Position numbers and translations under genes: made by a program | The notes under the pieces: model-generated | The model's database searches: none | Seen by the model: the letters and a program-made list of their open reading frames with translations, nothing else | Told to the model about the DNA's origin: nothing | Shown here: positions 44,117 to 52,861 of the stretch, one piece after another | Position numbering within the stretch: the first letter of the stretch is position 1 | Layout: each line of letters opens with the position of its first letter | Assembly: GCF_000741215.1 (NCBI RefSeq) | Contig: NZ_JGYX01000001.1 | Location: 372,001 to 436,000 of the forward strand | Direction of reading: 5' to 3' | Length of the DNA stretch: 64,000 nt | DNA from: Bifidobacterium pullorum subsp. gallinarum | GTDB taxonomy: Bacteria > Actinomycetota > Actinomycetes > Actinomycetales > Bifidobacteriaceae

Positions 44117-45544
44117 ATGGGTATGCGGCGTGGAGCGGTCAAGACGCCCGGCGGGAAACTCGTTGCCGTGACCGTGCAGACCGACCAATCGGGGCTGCCG
44201 GTCGCATGCCGGCTGGACGGCGACTTCTTCATCGACGGCGATGGCGCCCCACTGCTGCTGGATGACCTTGAACGCACGCTGTTGGCATGCGCCCGGGAGG
44301 CGTCTGTCGGTAGGACAGGCGCACAGGATGGCGATGGGAGCGCGCTGCCGGCGCCCGCCGCGCGGGAACATGCGGATGCGCAGGAGCGGGCTGCGCGCCC
44401 CAAGGCACACGATGATGGAGTGCGCGCCGATGCCGTGGCGGATGCTATCGATATCGCCGACTGGTGTGATCGGCTGCTGCAGGCTTGTGCGCAGCATGAC
44501 GGGGTGCGGATGGTCGGCACCGATGCTGAGGCGATGGCGCGGGCTTTGTCCCGGGCGATGGGCATCGGTGACGAATCGGCTGCCTTTGCGGTGGGATTGA
44601 ACGGCACGGTGAACGATGCCGTCACCAAGACGGGGATGCTGGCGGGCTCTCAACTGGCGGACGTGCCGCCGAACGATATGGTGGCCGACGCCGTTGCCGA
44701 GACTGGTCCTCTGGCGGGTGCGGCGTCATACGGCTTGTGCGGTCATCGTCCCGCACCACATGCCGGCTGGTCATCGGACTGGCTTGACCGTTGGCGCAGG
44801 CTTGCGCCGGTTGTCATTCACGACGTGCCCCGCAGCCCCGTCGAGCAGATGGCGATTGACGAGCAATGGGCGCGCGAGGTGGCGGCGGGGGAACGGCCGG
44901 CCAGCCTGCGGTTCTGGGAATGGTCGTCGCCCGCGGTGGTGGTCGGACGGTTCCAGTCGATACCCGACGAGGTTCATGTGGACGAGGCGGAACGACTGGG
45001 GTTCACGGTGGTCCGCCGGTGCACGGGTGGCGGCACGATGGTGGTCCAGCCGGGAGGGGCGATCACCTATTCGCTGTACGCGCCGCAATGGTTCGTGGAC
45101 GGCCTGGATGCGGCGGAGGCCTACCGGTTGTGCGACAGCTGGCTGATCGACGCCCTACGGGGGTTGGGGGTCGACGCCCGGTTCCAGGGGCTGAACGATA
45201 TAGCGGTGGCCGATGACACCTGCCGCGACACGGTGGGTGGACAGGATCCCGCGCAGTGGGGGAAGGCGGGAGGGGCGGCGCAACGGCGGTTTCCCGCTCC
45301 ACCGGACAGTGACGGTCCGGGTGCGGTGCTGCACCACACCACGCTGGCGTATGAACTGGACGGTGCGCTGATGGCCGGGCTGCTGAACACCTCCCCGGAG
45401 AAACTGTCCGACAAGGCCGTGCGTTCGGCGTCCAAGCGGGTGGCACCGCTGGGCATGCAGCCCCCACTGCAAGGCATGGGGCGGGACAGCCTGATCCGTG
45501 CCTTGTCCAGGTCCTTAGGACAGTTCCTTCCCGCTAACAGCTAA
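44117..45544 (+). CDS. lplA: Lipoate-protein ligase with N-terminal accessory domain (permuted order)
   Basis: 475 residues. The catalytic BPL/LplA/LipB domain occupies the C-terminal half: 'FWEWSSPAVVVGRFQSI', 'VVRRCTGGGTMVVQPGGAITYSL', 'NDIAV', the probable catalytic Lys in 'GKAGGAAQRR' and 'LHHTTLAYELD'. An insertion of ~18 residues separates NDIAV from that Lys. The N-terminus ('VKTPGGKLVAVTVQTDQSG', 'CRLDGDFFIDGDGAPLLLDDLE') resembles the Lip_prot_lig_C accessory domain, which normally follows the catalytic part or is a separate protein; here it comes first, with a poorly conserved Ala-rich segment between. The likely target is the GcvH protein encoded 5.5 kb upstream. Confidence 0.85.
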   Translation: MGMRRGAVKTPGGKLVAVTVQTDQSGLPVACRLDGDFFIDGDGAPLLLDDLERTLLACAREASVGRTGAQDGDGSALPAPAAREHADAQERAARPKAHDDGVRADAVADAIDIADWCDRLLQACAQHDGVRMVGTDAEAMARALSRAMGIGDESAAFAVGLNGTVNDAVTKTGMLAGSQLADVPPNDMVADAVAETGPLAGAASYGLCGHRPAPHAGWSSDWLDRWRRLAPVVIHDVPRSPVEQMAIDEQWAREVAAGERPASLRFWEWSSPAVVVGRFQSIPDEVHVDEAERLGFTVVRRCTGGGTMVVQPGGAITYSLYAPQWFVDGLDAAEAYRLCDSWLIDALRGLGVDARFQGLNDIAVADDTCRDTVGGQDPAQWGKAGGAAQRRFPAPPDSDGPGAVLHHTTLAYELDGALMAGLLNTSPEKLSDKAVRSASKRVAPLGMQPPLQGMGRDSLIRALSRSLGQFLPANS

Positions 45545-45548
45545 CCCG

Positions 45549-45775
45549 TCCGTCAACTTCTCAACTGTTAACCTATACGCGCAGATTGGCCATTTTCCGC
45601 AGCTCTTTCAACAGTTGGGGATGGAGGTTGGGCATACTTTTGTCCGTCGTCTTTTCAACTGTTGACTTATGCGCGTAAACGGCCCTGCTTCCGCAGTGTT
45701 TTCCACAGTTGGGGATGGCGGTCGTGCACGTCCTTCTGTCCGCGGCTTTTTCAACTGTTGACCAATTTACGCGGG
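45549..45775. repeat. Three ~95-bp direct repeats with palindromic core before the Crp-family gene
   Basis: TCAACTGTTA/G begins at 45561, 45655 and 45751 (spacing 94 and 96 bp), each followed by an A/T then ACGCG-type stretch. The first two units also share TTCCGCAG, CAGTTGGGGATGG and TGTCCG at like positions; the third is cut after ~25 bp. The core TCAACTGTTGA is a perfect palindrome. The set lies upstream of the probable -10 (TACAAT 45795-45800). Nothing coding is seen in 45545-45891. Confidence 0.7.
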
Positions 45776-45794
45776 TGGGGTGGGCGGATGGGGC

Positions 45795-45800
45795 TACAAT
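45795..45800 (+). promoter_or_regulatory. -10 box (TACAAT) of the Crp-family gene
   Basis: TACAAT 92 nt before the start codon implies a leader of about 85 nt, with a normal ribosome binding site (CAGGAGGAG) near its end. Confidence 0.5.
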
Positions 45801-45891
45801 ATTGGGCAAGGCGAATGAGGACAATCGTCGCCGGCATACCATTGGGCTGATCGTGAGCCGGCACAATAACGGGCAGGAGGAGCGACTGGCA

Positions 45892-46605
45892 ATGGCGACA
45901 CCGAACGCGATCCCCAATGACGAGAACACGTTGCTGCATACGGCGTTGTTCAAGCAGGTCTCTCCGGAACAGGCGGAGGAGCTGCTGCCCACGCTCCACG
46001 AATCGGTGTATGACAAGGGCGAGCACATCTTCACGCAGGGGGACACCGATCATCGCATGGGGTTGTTGGAGAAGGGGCGTGTGAAGCTGACGCGCGAGTC
46101 CAACGACGGTCGGGTGCAGCTGCTGAGCATCCACGCGCGCGGCGAGGTGCTGGGCGAGATCCCGGTGTTCGACCCGGCCGGCGGCCCTCGAACCGCCTCC
46201 GCGGTGGCGATGGTGAACGGCACCCGCGTGGTGTGGCTGGAACATGACGCGTTGTTCGCGTGGCTGGACAGGTACCCGCGTGTGGCCGTGGACATGCTGC
46301 AGGTATTGGCGAACCGGATGCGCAGCAACAACGAGCGCATCACCGACCTGGTGTTCATGGACGTACCCGCCCGTTTGGCCAAGACGTTGCTGGATCTGGC
46401 GTCGCGGTTCGGTGAGCCGGTGGAGGCCGGTCTGAAGGTGCCGCACGATCTGACGCAGGAGGAGCTGGCCCAGCTGGTCGGCTCGTCACGGGAGACCGTG
46501 AACAAGGCGTTGATGGATTTCTCGAACCGTGGGTGGATCGCGCGTGAGGGGCGGTCGATCGTCATCTATCAGCCGGGTATGCTGATTCGTCGTTCGCGCC
46601 GGTAA
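45892..46605 (+). CDS. Crp/Fnr-family transcriptional regulator
   Basis: 237 residues from ATG 45892 behind GGAGGAG. The N-terminal cyclic-nucleotide-binding-type beta roll has 'GEHIFTQGDTDHRMGLLEKG' and 'GEVLGEIPVFDPAGGPRTASAVA', the place of the phosphate cassette GE(I/L)...RTASA, close to that of cAMP-binding regulators. The C-terminal winged helix contains 'LTQEELAQLVGSSRETVNKAL', the recognition helix. No Cys cluster for an iron-sulfur centre is present, so it is Crp/GlxR-like, not Fnr-like. A penicillin-binding protein gene follows, an order I recall from other actinobacteria. Confidence 0.92.
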   Translation: MATPNAIPNDENTLLHTALFKQVSPEQAEELLPTLHESVYDKGEHIFTQGDTDHRMGLLEKGRVKLTRESNDGRVQLLSIHARGEVLGEIPVFDPAGGPRTASAVAMVNGTRVVWLEHDALFAWLDRYPRVAVDMLQVLANRMRSNNERITDLVFMDVPARLAKTLLDLASRFGEPVEAGLKVPHDLTQEELAQLVGSSRETVNKALMDFSNRGWIAREGRSIVIYQPGMLIRRSRR

Positions 46606-46848
46606 CCGGTTCGGCTGGTGGTCGCCCTGTGGCGGACCCGGTCCGATGCCCGGCGCATCGGCGACGAGCCGACGGCCGGGGCGCCGGTATGGCGCGTTCG
46701 GGGCAGTGGGGGATCCGCCCCTGTCCGGATGCCGCCGCGCATGTCGGATTCGTTGGGCTGTTTTTCAGTCATTTTCCAGACATTTCGGCCAGTTGTGATG
46801 AAATGGCAACGGACGTGGACGGGGCGGGGCGAGGTAGAGGGACCTCTT

Positions 46849-46854
46849 TAGAAT
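46849..46854 (+). promoter_or_regulatory. -10 box (TAGAAT) of the penicillin-binding protein gene, leaderless
   Basis: TAGAAT is followed by 7 nt and ATG 46862, so the upstream in-frame ATG at 46853, which overlaps the box, is unlikely to be used. Confidence 0.55.
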
Positions 46855-46861
46855 GGGCACC

Positions 46862-49099
46862 ATGCCGAAGAAGAAATCAATGACCATCCGTCGTGCCCTC
46901 TCGCTGGTGCTCGCCTATATCGTGCTGTGCGTCACCGGCGGCGTTGTGGCGAGCCTGCTGTTCGTGCCGGCCGTGTTCGGCGCCAACACCGTGGCGAAGG
47001 CCGTGATTCCTTCCCTGCAGGTGGAGGGGATTGATTTCGATGTGACGAGCCTGCCGCAGCAGTCGCGCATGTATGCGTCGGACGGTTCGCTGATCGCCAC
47101 GTTCTATTCGCAGAACCGTGTTGTGGTGCCGATCAAGGACGTGTCCGAATACATGCAGAAGGCGATTGTGGCCCGTGAGGACCGCCGCTTCTTCGAGCAT
47201 TCCGGCGTTGACGTGCAGGGCGTCATGCGCGCGTTCATACAGACGTATGTGCTCAAGCGCGATATGCAGGGCGGTTCGTCGCTGACCCAGCAGTACGTCA
47301 AGAACGTGCTGATGGTGCAGGCGCGCGAGGACAACGATCCGATCGCGGAATACCATGCTCAGGAGAGCACGATCGCCCGTAAGCTACGCGAGATGCTGAT
47401 CGCCGTGCAGATGGAGAAGATGTACTCCAAGCCGGAGATCCTGCAGGGGTATCTGAACATCGCCCAGTTCGGATCCAACAATCTGTATGGCGTGGAGACC
47501 GCGGCGCAGCGGTACTTCAACGTGCACGCCAAGGATCTGAACCTGGTGCAGTCGGCCACCATCGCCGCCATCACCAAGAACCCCGCGGGCCTGGACCCCT
47601 CGATCCCCGAGAACCAGGAGGATTCGGAGAATGAGCGCAACATCGTGCTCAAGCTCATGCTGGACCAGGGCCTGATCGAGCAGGCCGAGTATGACGAGGC
47701 GGTGAACATCCCGCTGGTGGATACGCTCAATATCCAATCGGTGAACCAGGGCTGCCAGTCGGCCGGCAACGCGGCGTTCTTCTGCTCGTACGTGACCACC
47801 AAGATCCTCAACTCCGAGGAGTTCGGCGAAACCGAGGCGGACCGTCAGAAGCTGCTGAACGAGGGTGGTCTGGACATCTACACCACCATGGACGTGAACG
47901 CCAACAACGCGGCCATGCAGGCGGCGAACGACACAATCCCGGCTTCCGACCCCTCCGGCATGGAGGTCATGATCGCGGCCATCAAGCCCGGCACCGGCGA
48001 GGTGCTCGGCTTCGGCATCAACCGCACGTATGACGCCACCGATGCGGCGGCCAGTGACCAGACCAAGACCTCGATGAACTACATGGTCGACCAGGTCGAC
48101 GGCGGCGGCTGGGGCGTGCAGGTCGGCTCCACCTGGAAGCCGATCAACATGGTGGCCTGGATGCAGCAGGGCCGTTCGATCAACGAAAGCCTGCGCACGT
48201 CCACGTCGTACCCGCTGAGCAACTTCAACTGCGGCAACTACACGTTCGCCAACACCAACTGGAAGGTCGAGAACTCTGGCGGCGGCACCGTGAACCCGGA
48301 GACCCCGCTGCAAGGCCTGATCCGTTCGCACAACACCACGCAGGCGTCCATGGCCTCGCAGATCGGGTTGTGCGCGATCGCCGACGCGGCCACCGCCCTC
48401 GGATACCACAATGCACCGTCGTCCGCCATGGACGTGTATTCGAGCAACTCGTTTAACGCCCCGATGACCATTGGCGCCGTGCAGGCGTCCCCGCTGACCA
48501 TGGCCAACGTCTACGCCACCCTGGGCGCGAACGGCGTGGCCTGCACGCCGATCGCCATGACCCGCGTGACCGACAAGAACGGTGACGAGATCGACGTCCC
48601 GCAGGCCGACTGCCATCAGGCCATCGATCCGGAGATCGCACAGACCACCGCGTACGCGCTCAACCAGGGCGTCGTGACCGCCGGAGGCGAGGCGGCGACG
48701 ACCCAGCTGGACAACGGGCGCAAGACCTTCGCCAAAACCGGTACGAACGAGAACACGTACATGCTGACCGCCGGCTTCGTGCCGAACGTGGTGTCCGCGT
48801 TCGTGGCCGTCGGCGACGCCCAGGATCCGACCCACAATACGTTCGACAACAAGACCATCAACGGCGTGTACCGCTCCGAATGGTTCGGCATGTACATCGC
48901 CACCCCGGCGTGGAAGCAGTTCATGAACACGTATCTGAACGCCATCAACGCCCCGATCGACAACAACTATGGCAATCCGGCGCAAAAGTACCTGACCGCT
49001 TCGGGGGTGCGGGCCACCACGAACAACCAAAACAACCAGAGCAACCAGACCACGCAGAACGGACAACAGGCGCAGAACCAGAACCAGGAGGGCCAGTAG
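46862..49099 (+). CDS. Bifunctional class A penicillin-binding protein
   Basis: 745 residues from ATG 46862. A membrane helix ('LSLVLAYIVLCVTGGVVASLLF') is near the N-terminus. The GT51 glycosyltransferase domain has 'AIVAREDRRFFEHSGVDVQG' with its catalytic Glu, 'GGSSLTQQYVKNVL' and 'EKMYSKPEILQGYLNIAQFG'. The transpeptidase has the SxxK serine in 'QVGSTWKPINM', SHN in 'IRSHNTTQ' and the KTG motif in 'FAKTGTNENTYM'. The C-terminal ~35 residues are almost only Asn and Gln. It polymerises and cross-links peptidoglycan on the outer face of the membrane. Confidence 0.95.
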   Translation: MPKKKSMTIRRALSLVLAYIVLCVTGGVVASLLFVPAVFGANTVAKAVIPSLQVEGIDFDVTSLPQQSRMYASDGSLIATFYSQNRVVVPIKDVSEYMQKAIVAREDRRFFEHSGVDVQGVMRAFIQTYVLKRDMQGGSSLTQQYVKNVLMVQAREDNDPIAEYHAQESTIARKLREMLIAVQMEKMYSKPEILQGYLNIAQFGSNNLYGVETAAQRYFNVHAKDLNLVQSATIAAITKNPAGLDPSIPENQEDSENERNIVLKLMLDQGLIEQAEYDEAVNIPLVDTLNIQSVNQGCQSAGNAAFFCSYVTTKILNSEEFGETEADRQKLLNEGGLDIYTTMDVNANNAAMQAANDTIPASDPSGMEVMIAAIKPGTGEVLGFGINRTYDATDAAASDQTKTSMNYMVDQVDGGGWGVQVGSTWKPINMVAWMQQGRSINESLRTSTSYPLSNFNCGNYTFANTNWKVENSGGGTVNPETPLQGLIRSHNTTQASMASQIGLCAIADAATALGYHNAPSSAMDVYSSNSFNAPMTIGAVQASPLTMANVYATLGANGVACTPIAMTRVTDKNGDEIDVPQADCHQAIDPEIAQTTAYALNQGVVTAGGEAATTQLDNGRKTFAKTGTNENTYMLTAGFVPNVVSAFVAVGDAQDPTHNTFDNKTINGVYRSEWFGMYIATPAWKQFMNTYLNAINAPIDNNYGNPAQKYLTASGVRATTNNQNNQSNQTTQNGQQAQNQNQEGQ

Positions 49100-49145
49100 C
49101 CCCGCTCTGCGGCCGTGGTAGCGCACGGTTCGGGTTACGTAGTTT

Positions 49146-49176
49146 GGAACGCCCGCCGACATTCGGCGGGCGTTCC
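49146..49176 (+). terminator. Terminator hairpin behind the PBP gene
   Basis: A perfect 14-bp stem (GGAACGCCCGCCGA / TCGGCGGGCGTTCC) with a 3-nt loop. Confidence 0.75.
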
Positions 49177-49224
49177 GCATATCCCCGCATACAATAGGTG
49201 ACATCATCGCACAAGGGAGGCAGG

Positions 49225-50550
49225 ATGATGCAGGACGATCTGACCCATGACAACTTCGACTTCCGTGGATTCTCCAAGGAGAACCGCCACGAGACCGAGC
49301 TGATTCGCGACGAGGAGGAACGCTCGTCGAAGAAGCCCGCCAAGGCGGGCAAAGCCGGCAAGAACAAGGCCGGCAAGAACGCCAAGGATGCCGGCCGGGA
49401 GCGCAAGGCCGAGAAGGCTGGGAAGGCGGAGAAGAAGGCCGCCGCGTCGGCCAAGCCGCGGGGCAAGCGCCCGCTGCTGTTCACACCGATGCAGCTGCGT
49501 GGCCTGACCGTGCGCAACCGCGTGTGGCTGCCCCCGATGGATATGTATTCGGCGTACGCCCGGGACGGCAAACCGACGCCGTTCCACTACCAGCATTACG
49601 TGTCCCGCGCCCTCGGCGGCTTCGGTCTGATCATTGCCGAGGCCACCGCCGTATGCCCCGAAGGACGCATCAGCCCCAAGGACGTGGGGCTATGGGAGGA
49701 TTCGCAGATCGAGGCCTGGCGTTGGATCGTGCAGGGCGTCAAGGATGCGGGCGCGGCCATGGCCGTGCAGCTCAACCACGCCGGGCGCAAGGGATCTACG
49801 GGCTGCTTCGGCGTCGGCCATGACGGTGCGAGCGTGCCGGTTGAGGAGGGCGGGTGGCAGACCGTGGCGCCCAGCCCCAACGCCTATGGCTCCTATGCCG
49901 CGCCGCGCGAACTGAGCGTGGATGAGATCCATGCGATTGTGGGCCAGTTCGCCGCAGCCGCCGGGCGCGCGGTGGCCGCCGGGTTCCAGGCCGTCGAGAT
50001 CCACGCCGCGCATGGGTATCTGATCTCGCAGTTCCTCGATCCGCTGGTCAACGAGCGTACCGATGAGTATGGCGGTGACCTGAACGGACGCATGCGGTTC
50101 CTGGTGGAGATCGTGGACGCGGTCCGTGCCACGATCCCGCAGGACATGCCGTTGCTGGTGCGCATCTCCGCCACGGACTGGGCGGCCGGAGGCTGGGATC
50201 TGGGTCAGACGGTTGCGGCGTCGCGCGTGCTGAAGGATCACGGTGTGGATCTGGTCGATGTCTCGACCGGCGGCATTGTGCCGGATGTCACGATTCCGGT
50301 CAAACCGAACTATCAGGTGCCGTTCGCGGCCCAGGTGCGTGCCCAGGCCGGTGTGCCGACCACGGCGGTGGGGTTGATCACCAAGCCGAAGCAGGCCGAG
50401 AAGATCCTGCGGGCGGAGCAGGCCGACGCCATTGAGATCGGGCGCGCCGCGCTGCGCGATCCCGCATGGCCGATGCGCGCCGCCCACAAGCTGGGGCTTG
50501 CCCCGGCCGATCTGCCGTATCCGGATCAGTACATCCGCGGCGCCTACTGA
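49225..50550 (+). CDS. NADH:flavin oxidoreductase of the old yellow enzyme family (YqjM-like)
   Basis: 441 residues; AGGGAGG stands before ATG 49225. The FMN-binding TIM barrel runs from about residue 85: 'LRGLTVRNRVWLPPMDMYSA', 'GLIIAEATAV', 'VQLNHAGRKGS', 'VEIHAAHGYLISQFLDPLVN' with the HxxH pair for substrate, 'NERTDEYGG' and 'DAIEIGRAALRDPAWP'. The first ~80 residues are an unusual extension: an acidic start, then a Lys/Ala/Gly-rich run (about 38-80), absent from typical YqjM proteins. It should reduce activated C=C bonds of xenobiotics or oxidised metabolites with NAD(P)H. Confidence 0.92.
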   Translation: MMQDDLTHDNFDFRGFSKENRHETELIRDEEERSSKKPAKAGKAGKNKAGKNAKDAGRERKAEKAGKAEKKAAASAKPRGKRPLLFTPMQLRGLTVRNRVWLPPMDMYSAYARDGKPTPFHYQHYVSRALGGFGLIIAEATAVCPEGRISPKDVGLWEDSQIEAWRWIVQGVKDAGAAMAVQLNHAGRKGSTGCFGVGHDGASVPVEEGGWQTVAPSPNAYGSYAAPRELSVDEIHAIVGQFAAAAGRAVAAGFQAVEIHAAHGYLISQFLDPLVNERTDEYGGDLNGRMRFLVEIVDAVRATIPQDMPLLVRISATDWAAGGWDLGQTVAASRVLKDHGVDLVDVSTGGIVPDVTIPVKPNYQVPFAAQVRAQAGVPTTAVGLITKPKQAEKILRAEQADAIEIGRAALRDPAWPMRAAHKLGLAPADLPYPDQYIRGAY

Positions 50551-50575
50551 CGTGCTGCGCCGCGCTCGTTGAAGC

Positions 50576-50605
50576 GCGTGTCGTCATCATCGCGTGACGA
50601 CACGC
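50576..50605. terminator. Terminator hairpin 1 between convergent genes
   Basis: GCGTGTCGTCA pairs perfectly with TGACGACACGC across an 8-nt loop. Confidence 0.75.
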
Positions 50606-50623
50606 ACTCCTGGGAAGACGGTT

Positions 50624-50661
50624 GAGGGTGTGTCGTCAATGGTCTGTGACGACACACCCTC
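50624..50661. terminator. Terminator hairpin 2 between convergent genes
   Basis: GAGGGTGTGTCGTCA pairs perfectly with TGACGACACACCCTC around an 8-nt loop. It shares the core TGTCGTCA/TGACGACA with hairpin 1. It stands 46 bp behind the stop of pyrD on the minus strand. Confidence 0.8.
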
Positions 50662-50706
50662 GCATGATGTGGTAAACGGGCGTGTTTGCCGCGTTTGTCG
50701 TGGTCC

Positions 50707-51855
50707 TCAGGCGTCGATGCCTACGGCCTCGGAGACGTGCGCGAAGCCGTCGCGCTTGAGCAGGCTGGCCAGACCGCGCTTGAGCACGGTGATCTGCTGC
50801 GGGCCGCGGTACATCAGCGAGCTGATGAACATGACCAGGCTGGCGCCGCTGCGAATCTTGGCGTAGGCCTGCTCCGGGGTGAACACGCCGCCGATGCCGG
50901 CGATGGCGAACCTGTCCCCGAACTCGCGGTAGGTGCGGCGGACCAGCTCGTTGCTGGCACGGTAGGTCGGCCCGCCGGACAGGCCGCCCTCCCAATCGCG
51001 GGGGATCTCCAGCCCGGTGCGGTCCTTCTGCAGGTTGGCGATGCTGACGCCCTGCACGTTGTGCTCGGCCAGCACGGCCAGCAGGTCGCGGAACTCCTCC
51101 CAGCTCTTGTTCAGAGGCATCTTGACCAGCGTGGGCTGCGGGCGGTCCACCGTGTCCAGCACGGAGAACAGGCGGTCGAGGTTCTCGGGGCTTTCGGTGA
51201 ACGGCTCTCCGGCGCGGGTGTTGGGGCAGGAGACGTTGATCTCCACCATGGCGCTGCGTCCGGCCGCCCGTTCCAGCGAGATGCGGTAGTCCTCGATGCC
51301 TTCGTCGATGTCCCCGGCCAGGTCGTCATTGGTGCGGGCGATGGAGACGGAGACCTGCAGGGACCGGGCCTTGGTCCAGGCCTGCTCGGCGCGGGCGATC
51401 ACCTTGTCGCTGCCGTCGTTGGCCAGACCCACGTGCACCATCATCGAATCGTATTCGGGCAGGCGGTGGAACCACGGCTTCGGGTTGCCGGCGCAGGGGC
51501 GGGAGGTGGTCGAGCCGACGGTTTCGAACCCGAAGCCGGCGTTGTCCATCAGCACCGGCATATCGCAGTTCTTGTCCAGGCCGGCGGACAGGCCGAACGG
51601 GTTGGCGAAGTCCACGCCCATCACCGAGGTTTCGAGCACCGGGTCGGTGTAGTTCAGCATCTCGCGCAGCAGCCACATCAGCGGCGGGATGTTGCCGGTG
51701 ACGCGGCAGAACTCGATCATCTGGTCGTGCGCCACGTCCGGGGTGTGGTTGAACACGAAGTTCGGTTTGACGATGTGCTTGTATCCGAACGTGAACAGGT
51801 CGGTGGTGGCTTTGTTGACGGCGTCGTGCCAGAAGCTCTCGGAAACGTAGGTCAT
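50707..51855 (-). CDS. pyrD: Dihydroorotate dehydrogenase, class-2-like
   Basis: 382 residues, start 51855. FMN barrel with '[20 protein letters not shown]', '[21 protein letters not shown]', '[15 protein letters not shown]', '[13 protein letters not shown]', '[16 protein letters not shown]' and '[22 protein letters not shown]'. The length and the helical N-terminus ('[17 protein letters not shown]') are those of the quinone-dependent class 2. The base position, however, is Cys210 ('VSCPN'), as in class 1, whereas class 2 enzymes have Ser ('SSPN'). The electron acceptor is therefore uncertain. A CACAAT box 6 nt before ATG suggests a leaderless start. Confidence 0.85.
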   Translation of the reverse strand: MTYVSESFWHDAVNKATTDLFTFGYKHIVKPNFVFNHTPDVAHDQMIEFCRVTGNIPPLMWLLREMLNYTDPVLETSVMGVDFANPFGLSAGLDKNCDMPVLMDNAGFGFETVGSTTSRPCAGNPKPWFHRLPEYDSMMVHVGLANDGSDKVIARAEQAWTKARSLQVSVSIARTNDDLAGDIDEGIEDYRISLERAAGRSAMVEINVSCPNTRAGEPFTESPENLDRLFSVLDTVDRPQPTLVKMPLNKSWEEFRDLLAVLAEHNVQGVSIANLQKDRTGLEIPRDWEGGLSGGPTYRASNELVRRTYREFGDRFAIAGIGGVFTPEQAYAKIRSGASLVMFISSLMYRGPQQITVLKRGLASLLKRDGFAHVSEAVGIDA

Positions 51856-52040
51856 GCATCCATTGTGTCACTGGCGGTGGGCATGCGGCGCGGGGTGCCG
51901 GAATCGCGCGTCGGGCGGTGGTTCGTCCGACAGTCCGAGGAATGTTCGATTTTGGTTGATTTTTCGATATTTGTGATAATTTCGGCGTGTCGTGATGTGA
52001 TTTTTGCGGTCAAAAGTTGTTGTTTTGGGTGAAGATGTGC

Positions 52041-52046
52041 GATAAT
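52041..52046 (+). promoter_or_regulatory. -10 box (GATAAT) of the gal regulator gene, leaderless
   Basis: GATAAT is followed by GTTCAC and ATG 52053. The ~150 bp upstream are AT-rich, unlike their surroundings, with repeated TGATTTTT stretches near 51960 and 51998 that could be operator parts. Confidence 0.6.
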
Positions 52047-52052
52047 GTTCAC

Positions 52053-52856
52053 ATGATTTCATCGCAACGACAGCATCTGATCCTGAGCCGGTTGCGCACC
52101 AGAGGCGCCGTGCGCATCACCGCGCTATCCAAGGAGCTGGGTGTCTCCGCGATGACCATTCGCCGTGATATCGCCGAACTCGCCGACAAGGGTCTGCTCA
52201 AGCGTGTGCATGGAGGCGCCGTGACGACCAGCACCCTGCTCAGCGAGCCGCTGTTCTCCGTCAAGTCGCAGATGGATGTCGGCCTCAAGGACGCCATCGC
52301 ACGGGAGGCGGTCGCCTATGTGGCCCCGGGCGACGTCATCGCCATCGGCGGCGGCACCACGGCGTATGTCTTCGCGCAGCACCTGCTCGAATCGCAACAG
52401 GCCAGCGGCATCACCATCCTGACCAACTCCATCCCGGTCGCCGAGCTCGTGCAGGCGCTGGAGTCCAAGGACGTCGAGGTCATCGTCACTGGCGGCGTCA
52501 TCACCCGCTCGAACTCGCTGGTCGGGCCCATCGCGGACAAGGTCATCGCCTCCCTGCGCGTGAACACCGTGTTCCTGGGCACCCATTCGGTATCCGTGCC
52601 GCGCGGCTTCCTGATGCCGAACTCGCTGGAGGCCGCCACCGACATGGCCATGATGGACATCGCCGACCGCACCATCATCCTGACCGACCACACCAAGTGG
52701 AGCAGCACCTCCCTGTCGCTGTTCGCGCGCTTCGACCAGGTGGACACGGTCATCACCGACGACGGGCTGGACCCCGACTCCGTCGCCAAAACCAGGGATT
52801 TGGTAAAAGAACTCGTTCTGGCCCACCAGAGCGAACCTACCGAGGAAAGTGAGTGA
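52053..52856 (+). CDS. DeoR-family regulator of the gal genes
   Basis: 267 residues from ATG 52053 ([10 protein letters not shown]), preferred to ATG 52017 because of the -10 box. The N-terminal winged helix has '[24 protein letters not shown]' and the DeoR signature continuing '[12 protein letters not shown]'. The sensor domain, related to ribose-5-phosphate isomerase, has '[17 protein letters not shown]', '[13 protein letters not shown]', 'VIVTGGVI' and '[13 protein letters not shown]'. Such regulators bind sugar phosphates. It overlaps in transcription with galT, which starts 6 bp after its stop, so it probably represses its own operon and is released by a galactose-derived phosphate. Confidence 0.92.
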   Translation: MISSQRQHLILSRLRTRGAVRITALSKELGVSAMTIRRDIAELADKGLLKRVHGGAVTTSTLLSEPLFSVKSQMDVGLKDAIAREAVAYVAPGDVIAIGGGTTAYVFAQHLLESQQASGITILTNSIPVAELVQALESKDVEVIVTGGVITRSNSLVGPIADKVIASLRVNTVFLGTHSVSVPRGFLMPNSLEAATDMAMMDIADRTIILTDHTKWSSTSLSLFARFDQVDTVITDDGLDPDSVAKTRDLVKELVLAHQSEPTEESE

Positions 52857-52861
52857 TCACC

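Noticed and set aside
45699..45707. TTTTCCACA as a DnaA box
   Set aside because: One mismatch to TTATCCACA and a single occurrence inside the repeat. No cluster of boxes and no dnaA/dnaN context, so there is no evidence for an origin.
47384..49207. 607-codon open frame on the minus strand
   Set aside because: Antisense to the PBP gene, with no motif and composition of a shadow frame.
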